A stretch of 43,405 nucleotides of DNA from Planctomycetota bacterium (GCA_017859745.1 JAFMML010000026.1:1-43405); one strand, 5' to 3'. Numbered from the stretch's first letter, positions 8,282-16,750 are shown. Translations and numbers: made by a program. The notes: generated from the letters alone by a model not told the origin.

Positions 8282-10153
8282 ATGGACGCCGCCGGGACCG
8301 AAGCCGTCGCGACCGGACTCGCCGTGGCGGACTGGGCGGTGATCGGCGGCTACCTCGCCGCCACGCTGCTGATCGCTCTGCTGGTGCGACGCCGCGCCTC
8401 GCGAAGCGGAACGGACTTCTTCCTGGCCGGGCGCAGTCTGCCGTGGTGGATCGCCGGAACCTCGATCGTCGCCACGACCTTCTCGAGCGACACGCCGCTG
8501 CAGGTCGTGCGCATGGTCCGGGACGGCGGCGTCTCGGAGAACTGGTGGTGGTGGTCGATGGCCGCCGGCCATGCGGCGAGCGTCTTCCTCTTCGCCTCGC
8601 TCTGGCGGCGAAGCGGCATGGCCACGGACGTCGAGCTCATCGAGTTCCGCTACGACGGCGGCGCGGCGAGGGCGCTGCGGGTCTTCGACGGCGCGTATCA
8701 GGGCCTGCTCGTGGGCGGATGCGTGGTGGCGGGAGTCTCGATCGGCCTGGCGAAGATGCTCTCGATCATGCTCGGGATTCCCGACGGCACGCCGTGGCAG
8801 GCCGCGGCCGCGTGGGGGATCGAGATCGAGATCACCACCGCGATCGTGTTCGGCCTGGCCCTTCTCACCGTCGCGACGTCGGCGCTCGGCGGCCTGTACG
8901 GCGTCGCCTTCACCGATCTGGTGCAGTTCGTGATCTCGATGGCAGGTGCGGTGCTGCTCGCCACGACGGTGGCCGACACCTTCGGAGGCGTCGGCCCGAT
9001 GATGGACGCCGCCGGAAGGCACGTGCCCGACGCCGCGGCGCACTTCGGTCTGCTGCCCGACGCTTCGGCGAGCGGCGCGATGAAGTTCACGATCGCGGTG
9101 TGGTTCTTCATGGCGTGGTGGGCGAGGGCGCCCGGCCACGGCGCCACGGCCCAGCGGGTGCTGGCGACGCGCGGAGAACGGGACGGCGTGCTTGCGATGC
9201 TCTGGTTCGCGGTGGCCCACTACGCCCTGCGACCGTGGCCCTGGATCGTCGTCGCGATCGGCTCGCTTGCGGTGCTGCCTCCGGGCACGGTCGATGCCGA
9301 GGCGGCCTATCCGGCGATGATCGATCGCTTCTGCGGGCCCGGCGTCAAGGGGCTGCTCGTCGCGGCGATGCTCGCGGCCTTCATGTCGACGGTCGACACC
9401 CATCTCAACCTGTCCGGCGCGTATCTGGTCAACGACGTGATCGATCCGCTCCGCCGAGCGGTCCGGCGAGGTGACTCGCGGAGTGCGGGCGGCATCGTCG
9501 AGGACGACCGAAGTCCACGCGGCGGTCGGCGCGACGTTCTGCTCGGTCGTCTCCTGATGCTGCCGGTGCTTGCGATCGTGCTGGCGGTCGCGTCGGGCAT
9601 CGACGACATCCTCGCGATCTACAAGTTCCTCGCGGTCATCATGTCCGGCTCGGCACTGGTCCTCATCCTCCGCTGGTACTGGTGGCGGGTGAACGCGTGG
9701 TCGGAGATCGCGGCCATGGTCGCCTCGGTGCTGGTGGGCTGGCACGTGGCGAGCCTGGACACGCTGGCGATCCTGCCCGGGCGACCCGACGAGCATTTCG
9801 GGGCGAGAGTGGCGATCACGCTGGCCACCGCGACCGCGACCTGGCTCGCGGTGACCTTCATGACCCGACCCGTCGGCGACGCGACGCTGCGACGGTTCCA
9901 CGAACGGGTCCGTCCTCCCGGACCGGGGTGGCGGAGGTTCGATGGCGTCGGCCCGAGACGCAGTCTGGTCGAGCCGCTGCTGATGGCGGCGATGGTGACC
10001 GCCGGTCTCTGGCTGGCGGTCGTCGGCATCGGCGAGGCGGTGCTGGGCACGGCCACCGGAACCCGCTGGTGGGGTCTCGGCCTGCTCGCGGCCGCGGTGC
10101 CCTGCCTCCTGATTCCGTGGCGAAGGGTCTCGACGGGGCAGGGGGCCGTCTGA
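8282..10153 (+). CDS. Sodium:solute symporter family protein
   Basis: This 623-residue polytopic membrane protein of the SSS family (TC 2.A.21) has roughly 12-14 hydrophobic helices. The N-terminal segment DFFLAGRSLPWWIAGTSIVA followed by TTFSSDT is the family signature around the first sodium site. A charged cytoplasmic loop near 395-420 and a long C-terminal part with further helices fit the larger members found in planctomycetes. It begins 3 bases after the aminotransferase stop. The solute is not predictable; the neighbour suggests an amino acid or related compound, which is inference only. Confidence 0.88.
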   Translation: MDAAGTEAVATGLAVADWAVIGGYLAATLLIALLVRRRASRSGTDFFLAGRSLPWWIAGTSIVATTFSSDTPLQVVRMVRDGGVSENWWWWSMAAGHAASVFLFASLWRRSGMATDVELIEFRYDGGAARALRVFDGAYQGLLVGGCVVAGVSIGLAKMLSIMLGIPDGTPWQAAAAWGIEIEITTAIVFGLALLTVATSALGGLYGVAFTDLVQFVISMAGAVLLATTVADTFGGVGPMMDAAGRHVPDAAAHFGLLPDASASGAMKFTIAVWFFMAWWARAPGHGATAQRVLATRGERDGVLAMLWFAVAHYALRPWPWIVVAIGSLAVLPPGTVDAEAAYPAMIDRFCGPGVKGLLVAAMLAAFMSTVDTHLNLSGAYLVNDVIDPLRRAVRRGDSRSAGGIVEDDRSPRGGRRDVLLGRLLMLPVLAIVLAVASGIDDILAIYKFLAVIMSGSALVLILRWYWWRVNAWSEIAAMVASVLVGWHVASLDTLAILPGRPDEHFGARVAITLATATATWLAVTFMTRPVGDATLRRFHERVRPPGPGWRRFDGVGPRRSLVEPLLMAAMVTAGLWLAVVGIGEAVLGTATGTRWWGLGLLAAAVPCLLIPWRRVSTGQGAV

Positions 10154-10183
10154 GACGACTGCGATCGGACCTGGACAAATCCC

Positions 10184-10212
10184 TTGGCAGATCGCCGGGA
10201 TCTGCGTATTCT
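10184..10212 (+). promoter_or_regulatory. Predicted rplU promoter
   Basis: TTGGCA (10184-10189) and TATTCT (10207-10212) have a 17-base spacer, close to the sigma70 consensus. It lies 45 bases upstream of rplU, giving an expected leader of about 38 bases. Confidence 0.65.
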
Positions 10213-10256
10213 CTCCGATTCGCGCCAAGGCCCAACCGGCCTCGAGGAGTCCGACC

Positions 10257-10577
10257 GTGTACGCGATCATCGAAGACAGCGGTACCCAGATCAAGGTGTC
10301 CAGCGGCGACATCGTCGACATCGACACCCGTGAACTCGAGGAGGGCGCGACGAGCGTCGTGTTCGATCGGATTCTCGCGATCGGCGGTGGCGAGGGCGAG
10401 GCCTCGATCGGCACTCCCTACGTCGGTGGAGCGACCGTCACCGCCGAGATCCTCGGCGACGCCCGCGGCGACAAGATCGACGTCGTGAAGTACAAGCGCC
10501 GGAAGGGCTACCGCCGCAAGGCGGGGCACCGGCAGGACTACCTCCGGGTTCGAATCGGCGAGATCTCCGGCGGCTGA
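10257..10577 (+). CDS. rplU: Ribosomal protein L21
   Basis: This 106-residue large-subunit ribosomal protein binds 23S rRNA. It shows the L21 signature from start to end: MYAIIEDSGTQIKV at the N-terminus and the basic KYKRRKGYRRKAGHRQDYLRV near the C-terminus (positions about 80-100). The start is GTG at 10257, with GAGGAG about 8 bases upstream. In most bacteria rpmA (L27) follows directly; here the next gene is on the opposite strand, so rplU appears monocistronic. A weak hairpin (GGGGC-AGC-GCCCC near 10608) follows the gene. Confidence 0.96.
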   Translation: MYAIIEDSGTQIKVSSGDIVDIDTRELEEGATSVVFDRILAIGGGEGEASIGTPYVGGATVTAEILGDARGDKIDVVKYKRRKGYRRKAGHRQDYLRVRIGEISGG

Positions 10578-10637
10578 CGCCGACGCCTTCTGCGGGCGGA
10601 TCTTCTCGGGGCAGCGCCCCTCCAGATCGCCGACGAT

Positions 10638-11645
10638 TCAAAGCAACGACAGCAGTCCCCCGGGATCCTCGAGGGATCCGGTGCGCGATGCCAGGCGGGT
10701 CGCCTCGAGGCACGCGAGCAGTTCGCGGTGCGGCATGGGGGGGTCTGCGGGCCCCGATTGCCGCAGCCACCATCGATGCAGAAACTCCCCGAAGACCGCG
10801 CCCGGGCGGGTCGCGGGGGCATCGAGCCCGGCGCCTCCCGGAAGCCCGGTTCCACTCCCTCGCTCGGTGCCGTCGGCGCCGATCCACTCGATCGAACGAT
10901 CGTTCCACCGAACCGCACCGTCCGGCCCGAGCAACTCGACACCGCGATGCCAGGGGTACGGGCCGATCGCGACCGAAATGGTGGCCCAGCGGCCATCGGT
11001 GAAGGCGGCGGTCATCGTCACCGGCGGCTGGGGGCGGCGATGCTGGAACTCGGGGGGATCGGCGAGCGTCATGCCGAACGCCGCGATCTGCGCCGGCATC
11101 CCGAACCGAGACAGCACCAGATCGAGACCATCGGCAAGACGCCCGGCCAGCGAGCCCTCCTCGGGATGGCATCGCAGATCGACGTGCATCGCCTCGACCG
11201 GGCCGATGGCCTCGATCCAGTCGCCTCCGGCAAGCCAGTGACGGCTTGCGGAGATGCGCGGCACGGGAACCGGCCGGCGAGGCACCGACTCGAAATCGAC
11301 CCAGTCTTCGATTCGAACCGGGATCGGCCGCTCCGACAGCAACGGCTTGTCGAGCTCGAGCATCGCCCGAAGCGTTGCGACCTCGAGAGTTTCCGGCGCG
11401 AGCAGCAGCAGGGCGTCCACCGCGTCCGATGCGAGCGCCTCGCGGGGATCGCCAACCACCTTTGCGGCGGCGGCGTCCGCGAGCGACCTCACGTCGGTCG
11501 GCCTCGTTCCGCCGACCATGACCAGCTCGACGCCCTCATGCCCGGCGATCTGCTGCAAGAGGGAGCGAGCGCCGTCGTCCGCCCAGACCGCCAGACGAAG
11601 GGGCCCGCGAGGTTGCCGGCTCGAGGACTCGCCCATGGGCCGCAT
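10638..11645 (-). CDS. Divergent Gfo/Idh/MocA-like oxidoreductase
   Basis: This protein of about 335 residues resembles the Gfo/Idh/MocA fold: an N-terminal Rossmann-like half and a C-terminal alpha/beta half. The segment KPLLSERPIP corresponds to the family EKP motif (here ERP). The usual GxGxxG nucleotide-binding loop is not preserved (LAVWADDGARS instead), so cofactor binding is uncertain. Two in-frame starts are possible, 11645 (MRPMGESS) and 11636 (MGESS); neither has a clear ribosome-binding site. It is divergent from the RNase P RNA gene, 41 bases apart, and converges on rplU. It could be a sugar or inositol oxidoreductase relative that has lost activity. Confidence 0.6.
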   Translation of the reverse strand: MRPMGESSSRQPRGPLRLAVWADDGARSLLQQIAGHEGVELVMVGGTRPTDVRSLADAAAAKVVGDPREALASDAVDALLLLAPETLEVATLRAMLELDKPLLSERPIPVRIEDWVDFESVPRRPVPVPRISASRHWLAGGDWIEAIGPVEAMHVDLRCHPEEGSLAGRLADGLDLVLSRFGMPAQIAAFGMTLADPPEFQHRRPQPPVTMTAAFTDGRWATISVAIGPYPWHRGVELLGPDGAVRWNDRSIEWIGADGTERGSGTGLPGGAGLDAPATRPGAVFGEFLHRWWLRQSGPADPPMPHRELLACLEATRLASRTGSLEDPGGLLSLL

Positions 11646-11686
11646 GCTACCGACCGTCCACGATCCGTCGTGGCTACCATCTGTCC

Positions 11687-12068
11687 TGTTGGACAGGCGA
11701 CCGCGTCCGGGCATCGACCCGGCCGAGGAAAGTCCGAACACGACAGGACACGGTGGTGGCCAACAGCCACCGGCCCGCTGCGGGTCAGGGACAGTGCCAC
11801 AGAGAACAGACCGCCTGCGGGCAACCGCCGGCAAGGGTGAAACGGTGCGGTAAGAGCGCACCGCCCGACCGGTGACGGTCGGGGCAGGGCAAACCCCACC
11901 GCGTGCAAGCGCAAGCAGCTCCATGGACGGCTTCGTCGTCCTTACCGCGGTCCGCGGGACAGGGGCGGGTGGCGTGCAAGAGGACGTCGGCAACGGCGCC
12001 CCGAGAGAAATGGTCGCCACGGAACCTCGAACTCGAAGTTCCGAACAGAATTCGGCTTACGTCCAACA
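11687..12068 (+). ncRNA. rnpB: RNase P RNA, bacterial class A
   Basis: This is the catalytic RNA that removes 5' leaders from pre-tRNAs. The sequence contains the universally conserved 5' core GAGGAAAGTCCGAAC near 11726-11742, the ACAGAGAACAGA stretch near 11800, GGTGAAACGGTGCGGTAAGAGC around 11835-11860, GCAAACCCC near 11890, and the 3' core GAGAGAAATGG plus CAGAATTCGGCTTAC. The ends are set by the P1 helix: TGTTGGAC (11687-11694) pairs with GTCCAACA (12061-12068). The length is about 382 bases, normal for type A. A TACCAT -10-like hexamer sits at 11675-11680. Confidence 0.95.
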
Positions 12069-12076
12069 CGCAGACG

Positions 12077-12102
12077 ACCGCCCCGGCACCCGCCGGGGCG
12101 GT
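12077..12102 (+). terminator. Terminator-like hairpin after rnpB
   Basis: A perfect 11-bp stem (12077-12087 with 12092-12102) has a 4-base loop and begins 9 bases after the end of RNase P RNA. The following bases are only moderately T-rich. Confidence 0.6.
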
Positions 12103-12292
12103 TGCGTGCGGACAGGCGGAACCCCAAGATATTGGGGTGAGTGCGGCTCGAGCCCACGCCATGCAGTGCCCGCAAAGTGTGAAGTTTCTTCTTGTATTCG
12201 CCCCAGCCGTCGCAAGAATGCCTCCTTGCCCACAGGGGTCAGGACGGTCCGCCCCTCCCGCCGCCCGAGCCACCATCTTCGAAGGAGTCGAG

Positions 12293-12850
12293 ATGTCTCT
12301 CGGATCGAAGCTCACCAGCCTCCAGACCTACAACATGCTCCTCTATCGGCGAGCGCTCCATCCGGAGTTCTTCGCCATCGAGGGACGTCGCCGCCTGACG
12401 CTTGGGGAGTGCGAGTTCGAGGCGTGGATCTTCAAGGGCGGACATGCCCTTCGGATGCTGCGGCACGGCGACTGCATGTGCGAACTGGTCACGGATCAGC
12501 TCGATCACCTCCCGGAGAAGGGACTCGTGGCGACCCTGCCCTGCGCCGGCGAGCGGGACCACGAGGAGAAGGTCGTCGAAGGCATCACCTTCATGACCTC
12601 GATGCAGACCGAGACCCTGTCGGACCATCTCTACGTCGGAACCTGCCGCGAACTGCTCGACCACGCGAAGTCCTCCAACTCGCTGCTGGTCGAGTGGCCG
12701 GACGATCAGGGCAAGACGAATCTGTCGATCGTCGATCTGCAACGGTTCCGCGGCGAGGTCCACATGCAGGGCTACCACCTGCGCAGCGATTGCGGCCTCG
12801 TGCTTCGAACCCAGTCGATGTTCCAGTTCGAGGGCCAGCTCGAGGGCTAG
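12293..12850 (+). CDS. Conserved hypothetical protein, possibly DUF2617-like
   Basis: This 185-residue soluble protein has no signal peptide or membrane segment. The N-terminal pattern (LLYRRALHPEFF, then RRRLTLGECEFEAWIFKGGH) resembles what I remember of planctomycete DUF2617 proteins, but I cannot confirm this. Cysteines are scattered (CMCEL, LPCAGER, TCREL) without a clear metal-site pattern. The start at 12293 is supported by AAGGAG nine bases upstream. A 12-bp tandem duplication spans the stop codon. The function is unknown; the next gene (DMT transporter) starts 42 bases later on the same strand. Confidence 0.7.
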   Translation: MSLGSKLTSLQTYNMLLYRRALHPEFFAIEGRRRLTLGECEFEAWIFKGGHALRMLRHGDCMCELVTDQLDHLPEKGLVATLPCAGERDHEEKVVEGITFMTSMQTETLSDHLYVGTCRELLDHAKSSNSLLVEWPDDQGKTNLSIVDLQRFRGEVHMQGYHLRSDCGLVLRTQSMFQFEGQLEG

Positions 12851-12892
12851 CTCGAGGGCTGAATCACCCTCGCAGCCGCGAACCACCACACC

Positions 12893-13912
12893 ATGATCAC
12901 GATGGCGATCGCCCTCCCTGGCGTGGGCGAGTTGACTGGCTTGGGAACGGCCCTGTGCTGGGTCGGCACCAGCTTCTGCTTCGCCGCGGCTTCGCGACGC
13001 CTCGGAGCGGGCACCGTCAACCTGACCCGCAGCCTGCTGGCCCTTGGGCCGCTGCTGCTTCTGAATCTGCTGCTGCTGGGGACACCGTGGCCCGAGGCCT
13101 CGCCGGAGACGCTGATGTGGCTCGCCGCCAGCGGCGTCGTCGGCCTGGCGATCGGCGATCAGTTCCTGTTCGCCGCACTCGTCGACATCGGGCCTCGGCT
13201 GAGTGTGTTGCTGATGACTCTGGCACCGGTCTTCGCCGCGGCACTCGGCTTCGCCATGCTGGGCGAGACGCTCGGCCTGCTTGAAGGCCTCGGCATCGCG
13301 GTCACCCTCGGCGGCATCGCCTGGGTGGTGGCGGAACGCCCGCGTCCGGGCGATGCGGAAGCCCACCGTCACTCGCCGGGCATCCGGGCCCGGGGCATCG
13401 TCTTCGGCGTGCTCGGAGCGGCGGCGCAGGGGATCGGCGTCGTGCTGGCCAAACAGGGCATGATCGGAGGATCCGCCGAAGTCGATCCGCTGGCGGCTCA
13501 GCTCGTTCGCATGTGCGCCGGAGCCGGGTCGCTCGCCTTGGCCTGGACGATTCTGGGCCGGCGACGCTGGCTCGTGGGCTCGCGGGAGACCGCCTCGCGG
13601 GCGCGACTCGATCGGATCGCCGTGACCGGGCTCGTGATCGGCACCCTCATCGGGCCGGTGCTCGGCGTCTGGATGAGCCTGGTCTCGGTTCGCCATCTCG
13701 ATGCGGGTGTGGCGAGTACCTTGATGGCGATGAGTCCGGTGCTGGTGCTTCCCTTCAGCGTGTGGGTCGATCACGAACGGATCGGGTGGAGGGCTGCTCT
13801 GGGCGCCGCGATCGCCGTGGCAGGCGTCGCAATCCTCGCGTTCGGTGGCGAAAGCGTCGCCCCCGAGACCATCGAGGATTCTTCAGCGGTGGAGGCGAGC
13901 AATGGCTTCTGA
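12893..13912 (+). CDS. DMT-superfamily (EamA) transporter
   Basis: This 339-residue inner-membrane permease has about ten hydrophobic helices forming two EamA repeats, the second ending with SVRHLDAGVASTLMAMSPVLVLPFSVWVD and a last glycine/alanine-rich helix. A short hydrophilic tail follows. The start is ATG 12893; an in-frame ATG at 12902 is an alternative, and neither has a clear ribosome-binding site. It differs clearly from the DMT transporter at the left edge of the window. The last 11 bases overlap the uracil-DNA glycosylase gene, so translation of the two may be coupled. The substrate is unknown. Confidence 0.85.
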   Translation: MITMAIALPGVGELTGLGTALCWVGTSFCFAAASRRLGAGTVNLTRSLLALGPLLLLNLLLLGTPWPEASPETLMWLAASGVVGLAIGDQFLFAALVDIGPRLSVLLMTLAPVFAAALGFAMLGETLGLLEGLGIAVTLGGIAWVVAERPRPGDAEAHRHSPGIRARGIVFGVLGAAAQGIGVVLAKQGMIGGSAEVDPLAAQLVRMCAGAGSLALAWTILGRRRWLVGSRETASRARLDRIAVTGLVIGTLIGPVLGVWMSLVSVRHLDAGVASTLMAMSPVLVLPFSVWVDHERIGWRAALGAAIAVAGVAILAFGGESVAPETIEDSSAVEASNGF

Positions 13913-14672
13913 CCAATCCAGCCCAGAGGTGGCCTCCCAGACCGCCGCACGGATTCTGATCCGCGGAGACCTCGCGTTCGGCCTCGAATCCGTCCCGGTG
14001 AGCGGGTCGGACGACGAGTCCACCGCATCGCCGCCGGGCCGCGAGGACGAAGGTTCCGCCCGGAAGCTGTCCGGCCCCGAGGGCGCCGGTGCGAAGGACA
14101 AGCAGGCCGCCCTCGACGCCCTTCGGGTCCGCCACGATCGGGAGTGCCCGCACTGCACCGTGGCCACCGATCACACCCAGACGGTCTTCGGGGAAGGCGA
14201 TCCCGACGCGGATCTGATGTTCGTCGGCGAGGCGCCCGGCGAGACCGAGGATCGGACCGGACGGCCGTTCGTGGGGCGGGCCGGGAAGAAGCTCGAGGAC
14301 ATGATCGAAGCGATGGGCCTGTCTCGGTCGCAGGTCTACATCGCCAACGTCCTGAAGAGCCGTCCTCCGGACAATCGAACTCCGCTGCGACACGAGATCG
14401 ACGCCTGTGGCGGCTATCTCGCCGAACAGGTCCGGATCGTCGCGCCACGGGCGATCGTCGCTCTCGGCGGACCGGCCGCCAAGCTGCTGCTCGAGACCGA
14501 CGTCGGCATCACGCGGCTCCGCGGCACCTGGGGCCGCTATCGACCCGGCGATCTCGACATCCCGGTCATGCCGACCTTCCACCCGGCCTATCTCCTGCGC
14601 AACTACACGCCGGAGGTTCGCAAGCAGGTCTGGTCGGATCTGCAGGCGGTGCTGGTACGTCTGGGGAGCTGA
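13902..14672 (+). CDS. Uracil-DNA glycosylase, family 4-like (UdgX/SPO1-type fold)
   Basis: This 256-residue protein removes uracil from DNA to start base-excision repair. Motif A (GEAPGETED, 109-117) and motif C ([10 protein letters not shown], from 224) are intact. Family 4 enzymes bind a 4Fe-4S cluster through four cysteines. Here C82 and C85 (CPHC) and C169 are present, but the third position, usually KCRPP, reads KSRPP with Ser153. The cluster may be lost or changed, as in the alphaproteobacterial-type variants. The first 70 residues are low-complexity. The start at 13902 has GGAGG 8 bases upstream and overlaps the transporter gene by 11 bases. Confidence 0.9.
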   Translation: MASDQSSPEVASQTAARILIRGDLAFGLESVPVSGSDDESTASPPGREDEGSARKLSGPEGAGAKDKQAALDALRVRHDRECPHCTVATDHTQTVFGEGDPDADLMFVGEAPGETEDRTGRPFVGRAGKKLEDMIEAMGLSRSQVYIANVLKSRPPDNRTPLRHEIDACGGYLAEQVRIVAPRAIVALGGPAAKLLLETDVGITRLRGTWGRYRPGDLDIPVMPTFHPAYLLRNYTPEVRKQVWSDLQAVLVRLGS

Positions 14673-15049
14673 CTCCGCGAGGCGTCTTTGCATCTCGGAT
14701 CGGTCGGAGCGGAACCGCGGCATTGCCCGTCGCGTATCCACTGTCGGTCCAGCGGAAGGATCTGCAGTCGGAGGTCCACTCGTTCCGCGACGACTGTCGT
14801 ATCGAACCCTGCCTGAACAACTCTGCCCCCACGACCCTGCCCCCACGAGGAGCCCGTCTCGGCCACGGCCGATCCGGGCTCTTTTTTCACGAGCACCCGG
14901 CTTCGACAAGATGGCGTGCTTCGCCACGGCACGGTCGCCGTCGGTCGCCAGGGTCGGAAACCGAAGCGGAATCCGAATCGAGATCGGAATCGGGATCGGA
15001 CCGTGGTGCCGGATCGCAGGTTCGCGCCGGCCCCACGGACGAGTCCGCC
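14673..15049. other. Intergenic region without a convincing gene
   Basis: This 377-base gap between convergent genes holds a strong rho-independent terminator at 14850-14887, a short tandem repeat (CTGCCCCCACGAC and CTGCCCCCACGAG, about 14821-14849) and a degenerate GGAATCNGGATCGG-type repeat near 14965-15001. The open frames here look non-coding. The distance of about 180 bases from the glycosylase stop to the terminator could be a long 3' UTR or hold a small RNA. Confidence 0.5.
14850..14887 (+). terminator. Rho-independent terminator
   Basis: The stem GAGCCCG (14850-14856) pairs with CGGGCTC (14875-14881), encloses a smaller GGCC/GGCC hairpin, and is followed by six T (14882-14887). It probably ends transcription of the rnpB-distal or DMT/glycosylase transcript. 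Confidence 0.85.
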
Positions 15050-15544
15050 TCAGGCCGGCTCGGATGAATCGTCGGTCCCGCGTCGGTCCGGCGATCGCAG
15101 CAGGATCGTCACCGGTCCATCGTTGACCGATTCGACCTGCATGTGGGTGCGAAATCGCCCGGTGGCCACCTCGATCCCGTGATCGCGTCGGAGGCGCTCC
15201 GCGAGCAGTTCGATGATCGGTTCCGCAAGCTCCGGCGCCGCGGCGCCGACGAAGCTTGGCCGATGCCCCCGGGTGGTGTCGCCGCAGAGGGTGAACTGGC
15301 TGACGAGCAGGATCGCGCCGCCGGTCTCGAGCAGCGAGCGGTTCATGCGGCCGTCGTCGTCGGGGAAGACCCGCAGCTTCGCGAGTCTGCTCGCCATCCA
15401 CTCCGCGTCGGTCGCACCGTCCTCCCGTTCGACCCCGACGAGCACCAGAAGGCCCGACTCGATCGCGCCGACGGTCTCCCAGCGATCCGGCGGGACGAGC
15501 GACCGTACCGAGGCCCGTTCGACCCGCTGGACGCAGGCGATCAT
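15050..15544 (-). CDS. dtd: D-aminoacyl-tRNA deacylase
   Basis: This 164-residue cytoplasmic proofreading enzyme hydrolyses D-aminoacyl-tRNA and Gly-tRNA-Ala. Hallmarks are MIACVQRV at the N-terminus, VSQFTLCGDT with the catalytic-pocket residues, RPSFVGAAAP, and the NDGPVT motif holding the cross-subunit Gly-Pro. An acidic tail (RRGTDDSSEPA) follows. The ATG at 15544 overlaps the stop of the upstream MEMO1-family gene as ATGA, so the two are translationally coupled. The length is slightly above the usual 145-150 because of the tail. Confidence 0.95.
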   Translation of the reverse strand: MIACVQRVERASVRSLVPPDRWETVGAIESGLLVLVGVEREDGATDAEWMASRLAKLRVFPDDDGRMNRSLLETGGAILLVSQFTLCGDTTRGHRPSFVGAAAPELAEPIIELLAERLRRDHGIEVATGRFRTHMQVESVNDGPVTILLRSPDRRGTDDSSEPA

Positions 15545-16743
15545 CCCGTCATGACCATGGCCGCTGCGGAAACGAGAGCGACGCCCTGGTCGTCCACGGC
15601 CTGGCGGTAGTCGATGAGTTCGGTCTGCTTCGGCGCGACCAGACGCTTGGTCGCGACCATGTTGCCCACCGAGCACCAGCGGGTGGGATTGCGGTTCCAC
15701 TCCACCGCCTCGAGGAACTCCGAGGGCTCCGAATCGAGGAAGCGCTTGATCATCTCGCGGTCGTGGGTCTCGACCTGCACGCATCGCTCTTCGTCGACCT
15801 TGCGAGGCTCGCCGAACTGGGGACCGACGTGGCTGAGATCGCTCGAGGCCACCACCAGCGTGCGTCCGCCCGCGGCATCGAGGGCTGCGCGAAGTCCGTC
15901 GATGAACTCGTCGGCGCCGACCCGCTTGCCGTCGTCCTCGATGAGGCCCGACAGGGGATCGGGCACCAGTGCGCCGATCACCGGCACCTCGCCGAAGAGA
16001 TGCTGGATCCACGGCAGGTGAAGTTGGATGGAGTGCTCCCCGATGTGATCGAGCTGATCGGCGATCGCCCGCTCGCCGAACCGGTCGCGCAGATCCGCCT
16101 GCAGCGACATGTCGGTCTCGACGTCGCCAAGCGGCGATCGGAAGCCCCACTCGGTCAGCACCACGCCGTCGCCGATTCCGAAGTGGTTGGTCCCCAGCAC
16201 CACGACGCGGTCGGGTGGCGACGTCCCCACGAGTCCGCGGTATGCCGAGGCGTAGATCGGCGAGCCGCGGCCGTAGTCCAGATGCGGAGCGACGATGGCG
16301 AGGATCTCGCCCTCGACCTCGGGATCCTCGGTCTCGTCGAGCCAGCCCTCGAGCCGGGCCCGGCACTCGTCGGCCCGTTCACCCAGCGCAAAGGCCGCCC
16401 CCTTGGGAAGGCGGCGATCGCTCTCGATCGCCGTCCGCTTCTCCGTCTCGAGGCGGGCGGCGGTGGGGCCCCAGAGCAGTCCAACCTGATCGAGGGCCTC
16501 GATCAGCGGCCGAATCTGCTCCACCTGCGCTCCGACCGCGTCCGCCACCTCCGCGAGGGTCTTCTCCCCCTGAAGGCGGGCAAGCAGCTGAAGGGCCTGC
16601 GGCGCGACGTTCAGGGTCCGATCGACGAGGCGGAGGGGGTCCTGGAGCACCACCATCTGCTGCTCACCCTGACGGACCGCCACGGGCACGAATCGACGGA
16701 TGTGCGGGCGGTCGATGTGTTCGGGAATCGCGTCTGAGTCCAT
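15541..16743 (-). CDS. MEMO1 family protein (AmmeMemoRadiSam system protein B)
   Basis: This 400-residue protein has a MEMO1 domain in its C-terminal two thirds, a fold related to extradiol dioxygenases. Metal-site residues are visible: H154 in PHLDYG, H187 in TNHFG, SSDLSH, and the cysteine of WCSVG. The first 95 residues look like a PqqD/winged-helix-type domain (LVDRTLNVAPQALQLLARLQ), a combination seen in other planctomycete members. The partner AmmeMemoRadiSam genes (AMMECR1, radical SAM) are not next to it. The substrate is unknown. The start is ATG 16743, with no ribosome-binding site and a -10-like TACACT just upstream. Confidence 0.9.
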   Translation of the reverse strand: MDSDAIPEHIDRPHIRRFVPVAVRQGEQQMVVLQDPLRLVDRTLNVAPQALQLLARLQGEKTLAEVADAVGAQVEQIRPLIEALDQVGLLWGPTAARLETEKRTAIESDRRLPKGAAFALGERADECRARLEGWLDETEDPEVEGEILAIVAPHLDYGRGSPIYASAYRGLVGTSPPDRVVVLGTNHFGIGDGVVLTEWGFRSPLGDVETDMSLQADLRDRFGERAIADQLDHIGEHSIQLHLPWIQHLFGEVPVIGALVPDPLSGLIEDDGKRVGADEFIDGLRAALDAAGGRTLVVASSDLSHVGPQFGEPRKVDEERCVQVETHDREMIKRFLDSEPSEFLEAVEWNRNPTRWCSVGNMVATKRLVAPKQTELIDYRQAVDDQGVALVSAAAMVMTG

Positions 16744-16750
16744 GGCTGGG

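Noticed and set aside
6866-10414. 1182-codon open frame on the minus strand
   Set aside because: It is antisense to the aminotransferase, symporter and rplU genes, with arginine/histidine-rich composition typical of GC-rich shadows.
14748-14776. GGAAGGA...GCAG segment resembling the SRP RNA apical hairpin
   Set aside because: The flanking helix does not form the conserved SRP helix 8 pattern; probably coincidence.
14961-15001. Degenerate GGAATC/GGATCGG repeats as a possible CRISPR-like or microsatellite array
   Set aside because: Units are short, imperfect and without spacers; likely a simple-sequence patch.
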